From: Candidatus Proruminimicrobium quisquiliarum
GTDB lineage: Bacteria > Elusimicrobiota > Endomicrobiia > Endomicrobiales > Endomicrobiaceae
Reading direction: 5' to 3'
Length of the DNA: 64,000 nucleotides
Assembly: GCA_018433245.1 (NCBI GenBank)
Contig: JAHDRN010000005.1
Location: 62,001 to 126,000, forward strand
Positions 16,302 through 24,553 of the stretch are shown here, in pieces. Numbering within the stretch: position 1 is the stretch's first letter; every line of letters begins with the position of its first letter. Under the pieces are notes generated by a model. It saw only the letters and a program-made list of their open reading frames with translations, ran no database searches and was not told the DNA's origin. Both the position numbers and the translations under genes were made by a program.

Positions 16302-17141
16302 ATGAAAATAACGCAAAATATACATGCTTTAAGAATACCTTTTAAAATCAATATTTCACCGACGCAGACATCCGAAAGATTTGTTTACTCCTATATAATA
16401 ACCGGCGAAAAAATAAGCCTTATTGACACAGGCGTCGCAGGTTCAAAAAAAATAATTTTTGATTATATTGCAAACATAGGCAAAAAACCGCAAGACATTG
16501 AAAATATTTTTCTTACGCATTCCCACCCGGATCATATAGGTTCCGCAAAATCAATACAAGAAGAAACCGGCTGCAAAATTCATATTCACGGCGACGAAAA
16601 AAGCTGGGCGCAGGACGTTGAATTGCAGTATAAAGAAAGGCCCGTTCCGGGTTTTCATAATTTTGTTGAGGGTTCAGTAAAAATTGACAATATTTTAAAC
16701 GACAATGACGAAATAAATCTCGGAAACGGCATAATATTAAAAGTATGCCATACTCCCGGACATTCAAAAGGATCCGTATCATACTTTTTAAAGCAGGATA
16801 ATGTTTTATTCTGCGGAGACGCCGTTTTGTCTTCCGGGCAGATGCCTGTCTTTGAAGATTTGCAGGAATGCATATTGTCCGTTAAAAAACTTGCAAATTT
16901 TAAGAACGTAAAATTTCTTCTTTCTTCATGGGATAAATCTTATGAAGGCAATATGATCGGCATGATATTTGAAGACAGTATTGAATATCTTTCAAAGATA
17001 AAAAAAGCGGTTGAGAATATTCCAATTTCGGAAAGAAAAGAACCGTCGGAAATTTGCAGAAAAGTTATAGCAGCGTTAAATTTGCCGCCTATTATGGCAA
17101 ATCCCGTAACTTTTATGTCTTTTAAATCGTTTTTAAAATAA
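16302..17141 (+). CDS. Metallo-beta-lactamase-fold hydrolase (glyoxalase II-like)
   Basis: A 279-residue MBL-fold protein with the binuclear metal motif H73-x-H75-x-D77-H78 (THSHPDHIGS), a second His in CHTPGHSKGSVSY and Asp in LFCGDAV. No signal peptide. The C-terminal third is mostly helical. The family includes glyoxalase II-like thioesterases, but the substrate is unclear. It lies 15 bases after enolase, with a Shine-Dalgarno AAAAAGGA in the gap. Confidence 0.87.
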   Translation: MKITQNIHALRIPFKINISPTQTSERFVYSYIITGEKISLIDTGVAGSKKIIFDYIANIGKKPQDIENIFLTHSHPDHIGSAKSIQEETGCKIHIHGDEKSWAQDVELQYKERPVPGFHNFVEGSVKIDNILNDNDEINLGNGIILKVCHTPGHSKGSVSYFLKQDNVLFCGDAVLSSGQMPVFEDLQECILSVKKLANFKNVKFLLSSWDKSYEGNMIGMIFEDSIEYLSKIKKAVENIPISERKEPSEICRKVIAALNLPPIMANPVTFMSFKSFLK

Positions 17142-17161
17142 AATATCACACGGAGGTCTCA

Positions 17162-18049
17162 ATGAAATTTAGAATCACATCGTTATGCGCGTTGTTTATC
17201 GGATTATTGTTTACCGCACAAAATTTGTACGCGTTAAAAGACGGATGGCAGCTTGAACTTAAAAAAATCGCACTTAATGTCACTTCTACGGAAGTGCAAA
17301 ACGCCGAGACATACAAAGCTGCAGGCGTTTCAAACGCAAGACTTACATCTGACTCGCAGACATTAATGCAGGGAACATTCAATTTTGCCGCTGATTATTT
17401 CGCGCCTAAATCGTTCTGGTCAAACACGCTGCTTATGGAATACGGAAAAACTTATCTGCGTCCTGTAGGAAAAGATGAAATCACAAACGAAAATGTCGAT
17501 AAAATATTAATTACTACGGATTACACATACAGGCTTTGGAACATTAAAGATTTTTTAGGCGGCTTTGAAGCAGGCCCTTTCGTAAATATTGGATATGAAA
17601 CGGAATTCACTCCTCAGGATAATACACCTCTCAAAAAAATAATAAGAGGCATGGCGGGCGCGAAATTGTTTGAAGGAAAATATCTTAAAAGCTTATATGC
17701 GGCAGGCGTAGGCGAAGCCGACTATACTTATGAACCGGAAAGCACAAAATTCGCGCTGGAAGCTGGTTTTAAACTTGAAAATCCCATCAGAGAAGGCTTA
17801 AAAGTAGTATCATTCGGTTATTACAGAAATTACTTAAGCGAATCAACCGAACGAATAACCGATTTGCAGTACGAACTTGAATTGGACGTAAGACTTGACG
17901 TAATGTTATATAAAAATCTTTCGCTTGCCCCTTTTATAAATTATTACGCTGCCGAAGCAAAACATTTTTCCGGCAGAGGTGAAAATCTTTATACCGGATT
18001 GTCGCTTACATACAGTACATTCTTTAAAAAAGCAAAGGAAATTGAATGA
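17162..18049 (+). CDS. Exported outer-membrane-type protein of unknown function
   Basis: A 295-residue protein with a signal peptide (MKFRITSLCALFIGLLFTAQNLYA) and a strong Shine-Dalgarno (CGGAGG, 17151-17156). The mature part alternates polar and aromatic/hydrophobic residues in short strands (for example VSFGYYRNYLSES, LSLAPFINYYAAE, YTGLSLTYSTFF), typical of a small outer-membrane beta-barrel. It does not end in a terminal aromatic residue. It sits between two MBL hydrolase genes and overlaps the second by four bases (ATGA). Barrel identity is inference. Confidence 0.65.
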   Translation: MKFRITSLCALFIGLLFTAQNLYALKDGWQLELKKIALNVTSTEVQNAETYKAAGVSNARLTSDSQTLMQGTFNFAADYFAPKSFWSNTLLMEYGKTYLRPVGKDEITNENVDKILITTDYTYRLWNIKDFLGGFEAGPFVNIGYETEFTPQDNTPLKKIIRGMAGAKLFEGKYLKSLYAAGVGEADYTYEPESTKFALEAGFKLENPIREGLKVVSFGYYRNYLSESTERITDLQYELELDVRLDVMLYKNLSLAPFINYYAAEAKHFSGRGENLYTGLSLTYSTFFKKAKEIE

Positions 18050-18756
18050 AACTGACAATTCTTGCAGAAGGCGCGACAAAATGGCAGCGTTTCATAAGAC
18101 GATGGGGCGTGTCTTTTTTGCTTGACGACGAGATTCTTTTTGACGCGTTCGGAAGGGCCGATATTTTCAAGCAGAATCTTGAAAAATTTGATGTGGACAT
18201 AAAAAAAATAAAAAGCGTCATCTTATCGCATGAACATTGGGATCACGTCAACGGATTCAAATATTTAACAACGGCTCAAAAAGAGCTGACAGTTTATATT
18301 CCGGACGGATTCAGCCGGAAAATAAAGGAAAGTATTTCTTCGCCGAATATTAAATTCATTGAAACAAATAAAATAACCGAAATAAAAAATAATGTTTTCA
18401 TATCCGAAACGCTGTGCGGTTATCTGCACGGCAATAAAATCTGCGAGCAGTCGCTTGTGGTAAAAACAGACAACGGTTTATCGGTAATATGCGGATGCGC
18501 CCATCCCGGCATAGATAATATCGTTAAAAAAATCAAACGTGATTTTAATGAAAACATTCATACTCTGATAGGCGGATTCCATCTGAAAGACAATGACGAA
18601 AACACGAACAAACTTATAATAAATAATCTTCATGAATACGGCATACAAAGAATTATCCCTATGCACTGCACCGGAAAACGAGCCGTTGAATACATAAAGG
18701 AAGTTTTCGGACAAAGTTTTGCAAATATTGACGAAGGCGATATCATAGAACTTTAA
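18046..18756 (+). CDS. MBL-fold hydrolase, dihydropterin/RFAP synthase-like subgroup
   Basis: A 236-residue MBL-fold protein with H62-x-H64-x-D66-H67 (SHEHWDHVNG), the distinctive GCAHPGIDNI loop, GGFHL and MHCTG. The GC(A/S)HPG and GGFHL pair is typical of the subgroup annotated as 7,8-dihydropterin-6-yl-methyl-4-(beta-D-ribofuranosyl)aminobenzene-5'-phosphate synthase-like, though most bacterial members have unproven reactions. No signal peptide. Translationally coupled (ATGA) to the exported protein upstream; a bidirectional terminator follows. Confidence 0.85.
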   Translation: MKLTILAEGATKWQRFIRRWGVSFLLDDEILFDAFGRADIFKQNLEKFDVDIKKIKSVILSHEHWDHVNGFKYLTTAQKELTVYIPDGFSRKIKESISSPNIKFIETNKITEIKNNVFISETLCGYLHGNKICEQSLVVKTDNGLSVICGCAHPGIDNIVKKIKRDFNENIHTLIGGFHLKDNDENTNKLIINNLHEYGIQRIIPMHCTGKRAVEYIKEVFGQSFANIDEGDIIEL

Positions 18757-18771
18757 AATTTCAATACAAAT

Positions 18772-18809
18772 AAAAAACACTCTTTTGTTAAATTAAAAGA
18801 GCGTTTTTT
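18772..18809. terminator. Bidirectional hairpin terminator between convergent genes
   Basis: A 15-position stem (18772-18786 with 18795-18809, one A-C mismatch), eight-base loop, A-run on the left flank and T-run on the right. It serves the plus-strand run ending at 18756 and can also stop the minus-strand run ending at 18889. Confidence 0.8.
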
Positions 18810-18888
18810 ATTTTTCCGATTTATTTTTTTCTTTACGTCAGTTTTTTGTCGTCTTTTGCAGGGACGTCTTTTTTCATTTAAAATATAT

Positions 18889-19947
18889 TTATAAATGCTT
18901 TTTTAAATTTTTTACATACTGTTCAAATGATGTCATTGAATAATATTTTTTGACTGTTTTAAAATTATGAACTGATACTTTATTCCAAATATTTTTGTTT
19001 CGGTATAATTCTTCTGTTTTTTTAATAAATTCATCAGGTTGTAAAGAAACAGACTGATTTAACATACCTATAATACCTTCATATCCGAACTTTGTGGATA
19101 CAAGAGGAGTTTTTGACGCCATTGCGTCAAGCACTTTCTTTTTTACGCCTGCGCCGTACCTTAAAGGGCATATAAAAACCCTGTACTTTGACAATTCTTC
19201 CGTAATATTTTTTATATTTTCTTTTGTTTTAATATTTTTATGCTTACCTTTAAATGCGGAAGCGCCTTTTCCCAAAACACAGAATTTAATTCCGGGATTA
19301 TTGGACGTAAACCTCGGGAAAATATTTTTTATAAAATAATCAACGGCGTCAGCGTTCGGTCTGTGCCCGAAAAAACCGAAATAACATATATCTTTGCGCT
19401 GCAAAAAACTTTTATTCGTTTTTTTTACTTCGGTACAGGTCGGCAGCAAAATTATTTTTTTATCCGGGAAATATTTTTTCAGTTCTTTTTGTTCTTCGGT
19501 GCTTATTGCGATTAACATACCGGCCTGTTTATAAAATAATAATTCTTTTGCTTTATATATTTTATTATTTTTAATATTTTCTATTTGCGACTCGGCGTCT
19601 GATTTTTTAAAACCTACTTCATGCACGTCAACAATCGATTTTTTTACAAGAGGCATATATTCACGGGCATCAAAAGGAATATCCCAGTATTTTTCAATTA
19701 TTAAAGTTTTTATCTTATGTTTACTTATAAAATCCGTAAATTTATCTTTATCCGCGATTTTTTGTAAAACAGTTACATTTTTTAAATTTTTAAAATATTT
19801 CCCGCCGGAACCGTATGATTTTAAAGGCATAAAAAAAATATTAAAATATTTTGAAAGTCCGCAAACAAGAGAATATACGCGCCAATCGCCGGCGTTAGTG
19901 TTAATTTGAGGCATTGAAGGTGAAACAATCAATAAGTTTTTTTTCAT
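18889..19947 (-). CDS. Glycosyltransferase (GT4/GT1-like)
   Basis: A 352-residue GT-B-fold glycosyltransferase: N-terminal NLLIVSPSMPQINTNAGDWRV, mid-protein YFGFFGHRPNADAVDYFI (start of the nucleotide-sugar-binding half), then FICPLRYGAGVKKKVLDAMAS, the usual donor-binding E/G-rich motif with Glu replaced. It probably builds an envelope glycan. ATG 19947 is preferred because the protein then starts MKKNLLIV; a GTG at 19974 overlaps the upstream gene and is possible. The upstream SxtJ-like gene is 20 bases away, consistent with a polysaccharide function. Confidence 0.82.
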   Translation of the reverse strand: MKKNLLIVSPSMPQINTNAGDWRVYSLVCGLSKYFNIFFMPLKSYGSGGKYFKNLKNVTVLQKIADKDKFTDFISKHKIKTLIIEKYWDIPFDAREYMPLVKKSIVDVHEVGFKKSDAESQIENIKNNKIYKAKELLFYKQAGMLIAISTEEQKELKKYFPDKKIILLPTCTEVKKTNKSFLQRKDICYFGFFGHRPNADAVDYFIKNIFPRFTSNNPGIKFCVLGKGASAFKGKHKNIKTKENIKNITEELSKYRVFICPLRYGAGVKKKVLDAMASKTPLVSTKFGYEGIIGMLNQSVSLQPDEFIKKTEELYRNKNIWNKVSVHNFKTVKKYYSMTSFEQYVKNLKKHL

Positions 19948-19967
19948 TACTTGCGGTATTGTCCCGT

Positions 19968-20333
19968 TTACCACATTTTTTCAAGATCTTTTTTTTCGTA
20001 TTTTTTATTGATGTCTTTGAAATAGGAATGTTCTTTTTTATCAAAATATTCAGCGACTTCTTTTTTATTAAAAAATCTGTAAATAAAAGCAATAGGGACG
20101 AGGCAAAAATAATATACGATAAAAATAATTATTTTAGTGTTTATTTTGCCTAAAAAACCGGCAAATTTCATCCACCAAGACGCAATTAACAATGATAATT
20201 TAGGAATAAAAAGGCTTATGAAAAGAAAAGCAGCCGCAAGAACGAGGAATATTTTAATCTTAAATATTATAAAAACAAGAAACATTGCCAGCGCAAGCAC
20301 CGACATTATTTTTAATTCCTGTTCTTTATTCAT
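19968..20333 (-). CDS. SxtJ-like small membrane protein
   Basis: A 121-residue protein with three predicted helices: about 8-24, 26-50 and 68-88, followed by a charged tail ending in Trp. The pattern of W-x2-F-x4-G, then a helix ending PIAFIYRFFNKKE, then a basic tail fits the SxtJ membrane family found beside polysaccharide and glycosyltransferase genes. No biochemical function is established. Located directly upstream of a glycosyltransferase. Confidence 0.65.
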   Translation of the reverse strand: MNKEQELKIMSVLALAMFLVFIIFKIKIFLVLAAAFLFISLFIPKLSLLIASWWMKFAGFLGKINTKIIIFIVYYFCLVPIAFIYRFFNKKEVAEYFDKKEHSYFKDINKKYEKKDLEKMW

Positions 20334-20361
20334 TTAAGCCCCGTTTTGCGGCCGTTTTATA

Positions 20362-20661
20362 TTAGTTCAAACCCGGAATATTCATTCCGCCCATAAATTT
20401 CTTTGATTCTTCCGCCATTACTTCCTGCGATTTCTTTACCGCTTCCTGCATTGCCGCTACCATCAGTTTTTCAACGTCTTTAACTGATTTTTGCATTATA
20501 TCTTCCGGAAGTTTAATATCAATAATTTCGCTCTTGGCATTAATTGTAATTATAATATTTTTATAATTAACTTCCATGACTTTTGCTTTTAACGCTCTTT
20601 CCATATCTTTGAGTTTGCTTCTCATTGACATCGCTTCTTTCGCCATCTTGAATAATTCCAT
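20362..20661 (-). CDS. ybaB: YbaB/EbfC nucleoid-associated protein
   Basis: A 99-residue protein with the YbaB tweezer-like dimer pattern: a long N-terminal helix rich in Met/Lys/Glu (MAKEAMSMRSKLKDMERAL), a short beta-region (VNYKNIIITINAKSEIIDIKL) and a C-terminal helix ending FMGGMNIPG. Members bind DNA. The Shine-Dalgarno CGGAGA before ATG 20661 supports the start. No recR or dnaX neighbour, the usual partners, is seen here. Confidence 0.9.
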   Translation of the reverse strand: MELFKMAKEAMSMRSKLKDMERALKAKVMEVNYKNIIITINAKSEIIDIKLPEDIMQKSVKDVEKLMVAAMQEAVKKSQEVMAEESKKFMGGMNIPGLN

Positions 20662-20726
20662 TGCAATTCTCCGGTTAAAAATTTTTATAATTTTAACAAT
20701 TTACCCGTATTTTTTCAATTTTATTT

Positions 20727-23108
20727 TTATATAAACAAATTGCTGTTCGCCTTATCTGACTCTGATATGTATTTTGCCACTCCCGCATATTCTATTCCGT
20801 CAATAAGCTCCTCTTTTTTTATGCCCATTATATCCATTGACATCGTGCATGCTATAAATTTTACGCCGTTTTTCAGCGCCTGATCTATCAGCTCGTTTAA
20901 AGAAACAACGTTTTTCTTTTTCATAACATATTTCATCATAAGAGTTCCGAGCCCGAACATATTAAGTTTAGACAATGCAAGTTTGTCCGCGCCTTTAGGC
21001 ATCATCATTGAAAATATTTTATCAAGAAAAGATTTATCTTTTGAACAGGCTTTGGGTTTTCTTAAAACATTCAAACCCCAGAAAGTAAAAAACAAAGTCA
21101 CTTCTTTGCCGCTTGCTTTTGCTCCGTTTGCTATAATCATTGAGGCAATAACCTTGTCTAAATCGTTTGAAAACACGACTATAGTCTGTGCGTTAGCCTG
21201 ATTTACGGACTTGTCCGGTGCAGATTTTCCCTTTCTTATTACGGCCTTAACGGTTTTTCCGTTATTTTCAACATTTATAAGAGTATTGCCCGTAGTTTGA
21301 CACCAGCCTTCTATATCCGAACCAAAGCCGCAGTCGGTAGTTGATATTTCAAGATATTCGCCTTCTTTCATATTTTTTATTGTATCTGCAAGCTTCATTA
21401 CAGGGCCCGGACACTGCATTCCGCAGGCGTCTATTTTTATAATATTGCCTGCATTTTTCATTTCCTCTTTTTTATCGGTTTTATTCATTGTTAAAACTCC
21501 GGTTTTATCTTTTACCGTTTCATCGTAAAGAGTCTTGCCGCCCGCATAAGAATAAACGTTGTCAAATCCGTTCTGCATAAGAATTCTTGCCGCTATATAA
21601 CTTGTAAAACCTTTTACGCAGAATAAAATAACTTTTCTGTCTTTCGGTATTTCGCCGAGTCTTTCTCTCAGCTGCGCCGCGGGAATACTTACTGCGCCTT
21701 CAATAGTTTTCATTTCAAAAGATTCGGCCGGTCTTACATCTATAAGATATGCGTCTTTCAAATCTTCGTAAAAAGCGGGTTTTACAAAACCTTTAAGAAT
21801 ATTATCGGCAGCCATACCCAAAATATTGACCGGATCTTTTGCGCTTGAATAAGGAGGTGCATAACATAATTCGCTGTCTGTAAGCTCCTGTACTTTTCCG
21901 CCGTTTCTCATTACGGAAGCTATAACGTCAATCCTTTTATCAACGCCTTCGGCTCCCGCGCCCTGAGCTCCCAATATTTTTCCGCTGCCGTTAAATATCA
22001 GTTTTAAAACTAGCGGAGCGGCATCCGGATAATAACCGGCATGCGAATTTCCCCATATCAAAACTTTTTTATAATCAATTTTATTCTGTTTAAGGTATTT
22101 TTCATTTTTACCTGTTGACGCTATAGTCTTATTAAAAACTTTTACTATCGCAGTTCCCTGGCTGTCTTTATAAACCGATTTCAAACCCGCTATATTATCG
22201 GCTATTATTCTTCCCTGTCTGTTTGCAGGACCCGCAAGAGGGATAATAGCAGGTTTCTTTGTTATAAAATCAATGACTTCAACGCTGTCTCCGCAGGCGT
22301 AAATATTATCGTCCGACGTTTTCATTGACGAGTCTGTTTTTACGGCTCCGTTTATGCCGAGTTCAAGCCCGCATTCTTTTGCAAGCTGAGTTTCCGGTTT
22401 GACCCCTATTGCAAGCACGGCGATATCATAAGATATTTTTCTTCCCGAGTTTAATTCAATTTCGTTATGTGAAAAACTTTTAACGCCGTCGTTTAATATA
22501 AGCGAACAGCCCCGCATTCTCATTTCATTCTGGGCAAAACAGACTATATCTTCATCAACCGGAGCAAGAATCTGCGGAAGCATCTCTATAAGAGAAGTAT
22601 CTATGCCCGCTTCAATAAAATTTTCAGCCATTTCAACGCCGATAAAGCCGCCGCCTATAACGGCCGCTTTTTTTACGTTGTTTGCCGCTATGTAATTTTT
22701 TATTTTATCTGCATCCGATAATGTTCTTACGGTAAATATTTTAGGATTATCTATTCCTTTTATGGGAGGTTTTACGGCAGAGGCTCCGGTTGCAAGGACA
22801 AGTTTATCATAAGCAATTTCGGTTCCGTCTGACACTTTAACTTTTCTATTTTTTCTGTCTATGGAAACAACTTTTGAATTGAGTTTTACTTCAACGTTTA
22901 ACAGATTTTTAAACGTCTGGGGATTTGATACAAGAATTCTTTCTCTTTCGCTTATAACTCCTGAACAGTAATACGGAAGTCCGCAGTTTGCTATTGAAAT
23001 TTCATCAGTAGCTTCTAAAATTAGAATTCCCGCTTTTTCGTCCAGTCTTCTTAATCTTGCCGCGCAGCTTGCTCCTCCTGCTCCGCCGCCTATTATTACC
23101 GTTTTCAT
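20727..23108 (-). CDS. CoA-disulfide reductase-rhodanese-TusA-DsrE fusion
   Basis: A 793-residue four-part redox protein. Residues 1-440: FAD/NAD(P)H pyridine-nucleotide-disulfide oxidoreductase with GGGAGG near 7-12 and the single catalytic Cys C42 in IANCGLPYY, as in CoA-disulfide reductase. About 450-545: rhodanese domain with active Cys C497 (ILFCVKG). About 558-630: TusA domain with CPGP (C566). About 645-793: DsrE2-like domain with CTMSMDIMG. This suggests handling of CoA persulfide or zero-valent sulfur and transfer along Cys residues (inference). ATG 23108 follows GAGGT; ATG 23129 with ATGA overlap is an alternative. Confidence 0.93.
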   Translation of the reverse strand: MKTVIIGGGAGGASCAARLRRLDEKAGILILEATDEISIANCGLPYYCSGVISERERILVSNPQTFKNLLNVEVKLNSKVVSIDRKNRKVKVSDGTEIAYDKLVLATGASAVKPPIKGIDNPKIFTVRTLSDADKIKNYIAANNVKKAAVIGGGFIGVEMAENFIEAGIDTSLIEMLPQILAPVDEDIVCFAQNEMRMRGCSLILNDGVKSFSHNEIELNSGRKISYDIAVLAIGVKPETQLAKECGLELGINGAVKTDSSMKTSDDNIYACGDSVEVIDFITKKPAIIPLAGPANRQGRIIADNIAGLKSVYKDSQGTAIVKVFNKTIASTGKNEKYLKQNKIDYKKVLIWGNSHAGYYPDAAPLVLKLIFNGSGKILGAQGAGAEGVDKRIDVIASVMRNGGKVQELTDSELCYAPPYSSAKDPVNILGMAADNILKGFVKPAFYEDLKDAYLIDVRPAESFEMKTIEGAVSIPAAQLRERLGEIPKDRKVILFCVKGFTSYIAARILMQNGFDNVYSYAGGKTLYDETVKDKTGVLTMNKTDKKEEMKNAGNIIKIDACGMQCPGPVMKLADTIKNMKEGEYLEISTTDCGFGSDIEGWCQTTGNTLINVENNGKTVKAVIRKGKSAPDKSVNQANAQTIVVFSNDLDKVIASMIIANGAKASGKEVTLFFTFWGLNVLRKPKACSKDKSFLDKIFSMMMPKGADKLALSKLNMFGLGTLMMKYVMKKKNVVSLNELIDQALKNGVKFIACTMSMDIMGIKKEELIDGIEYAGVAKYISESDKANSNLFI

Positions 23109-23125
23109 AAGGCGTACCTCGTACC

Positions 23126-23737
23126 TCATTTAAATAATTTTAAAGCAAAAAAACCGCCTATAAGAAGAACCATAAATACGACCGTTAAAAGATTAAAATA
23201 TTTTTCTATAAAAGTCTGTATTTTTTCTCCGTATATTCTTATAAGGCCCGCGACAAGAAAAAATCTTGCCGATCGTCCTATTGCAGAACCTATAAAAAGA
23301 GAAAATAACGAAATTTTAAAAAGACCTGCCGTAATTGTTATGGCTTTAAAAGGAATCGGAGTAAAAGCGGCAGTGAATACAGTTATAAAAGCATGGGCTT
23401 CATATTTAGTTTTCAAAATTTCAACAACCTCGTGCAGATTATACATTTCAACTATTTTTTTACCTACAAGTTCAAATAATTCATAACCTATGTAATAACC
23501 GAGCATTGCTCCCAAAACTGACGCGATTGAACATATAAGTGCCGTTCTGAACCACTTTTTTCTGTCCGAAATTACCATTGGAATCAGCAAAACGTCCGGC
23601 GGCACCGGAAAAAATGAACTCTCGGCAAAAGATATGCAGAAAAGCGCGTATTCGGCGTATTTTGTTTTTGCCCAGTGGATAGTCCAGTCGTACATTTTTC
23701 TTGAAACAGTAAAAGGATAATGCAAAATTTTTTTCAT
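23126..23737 (-). CDS. YqaA/DedA-family membrane protein (VTT domain)
   Basis: A 203-residue polytopic membrane protein with the SNARE-associated/VTT domain: FFPVPPDVLLIPMV (re-entrant loop), LGAMLGYYIGYELFE and FTPIPFKAITITAG (second re-entrant Pro loop), followed by Arg-containing SAIGRSARFF. Relatives include DedA, YqaA and lipid scramblases or undecaprenyl-phosphate flippases. Adjacency to uppP, seven bases away, supports a role in lipid-carrier recycling (inference). Confidence 0.88.
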   Translation of the reverse strand: MKKILHYPFTVSRKMYDWTIHWAKTKYAEYALFCISFAESSFFPVPPDVLLIPMVISDRKKWFRTALICSIASVLGAMLGYYIGYELFELVGKKIVEMYNLHEVVEILKTKYEAHAFITVFTAAFTPIPFKAITITAGLFKISLFSLFIGSAIGRSARFFLVAGLIRIYGEKIQTFIEKYFNLLTVVFMVLLIGGFFALKLFK

Positions 23738-23744
23738 AATACCT

Positions 23745-24548
23745 CTATATAAAATAATAAAATAAAAACAAAAATATTCCGAAAATTATTCTGTAATAAG
23801 CAAATATTTTAAAATCATGCGACGATATAAATTTTATAAACCATTTAATAACGATAATCGCCGACAAAAAAGCCGCCGTAAAACCTATAATTATAACAAC
23901 TGCGGACTGTAAATTGACGACATCTGAACTTTTATATAAATCATAACATGTTGCCGCAAACATTATCGGTATTGCAAGAAAGAATGAAAACTCTGCGGCG
24001 GCTTTTCTTGAAAGTCCCGAACAAACTCCGCCCATTATGGTTGAAGCCGATCTTGAGACGCCCGGTATAAGAGAAAGTATCTGTGAAAGACCGACAACCA
24101 ATGCCGATTTTTTGTCAATATCAAGTGCTTCGCCCGTCGTTTCTTTTATATTTAATTTTTCAATTATTATAATTATTATTCCTCCGATAACCAAAGCAGC
24201 CGCCACAGTCATCGGATTAAACAAATATTGTTTTATAACGCCGTGAAAGAAAAAACCGACAACCGAAGCCGGAATAAAAGCTATTAAAAGATTGACTGCA
24301 AATGAAAAAGATTTTTTATCTGAAAAAACATTTAAAACAAGTTTTATTATTTTTGTTCTGTAAAGCCACACTACCGCAAGAATCGCGCCTAATTGTATTA
24401 CAACTTCAAAAAGTTTAGCAAAATCATCATTAAATTTAAGAAAATCCGAAGCCACTATAAGGTGTCCGGTTGAAGAAACAGGAATAAATTCCGTAAGTCC
24501 CTCAACTATTCCCAAAATTACGGCCTTACAAAAAAGAATTATTTCCAT
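23745..24548 (-). CDS. uppP: Undecaprenyl-diphosphatase UppP (BacA)
   Basis: A 267-residue polytopic enzyme that dephosphorylates undecaprenyl diphosphate to recycle the lipid carrier of peptidoglycan and surface glycans. Both signatures are present: EGLTEFIPVSSTGHLIV (residues about 16-32, catalytic Glu/Ser/His) and PGVSRSASTIMGG (about 160-172, catalytic Arg). About eight membrane segments. Six bases downstream of gcvPB in the same run. Confidence 0.95.
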   Translation of the reverse strand: MEIILFCKAVILGIVEGLTEFIPVSSTGHLIVASDFLKFNDDFAKLFEVVIQLGAILAVVWLYRTKIIKLVLNVFSDKKSFSFAVNLLIAFIPASVVGFFFHGVIKQYLFNPMTVAAALVIGGIIIIIIEKLNIKETTGEALDIDKKSALVVGLSQILSLIPGVSRSASTIMGGVCSGLSRKAAAEFSFFLAIPIMFAATCYDLYKSSDVVNLQSAVVIIIGFTAAFLSAIIVIKWFIKFISSHDFKIFAYYRIIFGIFLFLFYYFI

Positions 24549-24553
24549 TTTTA

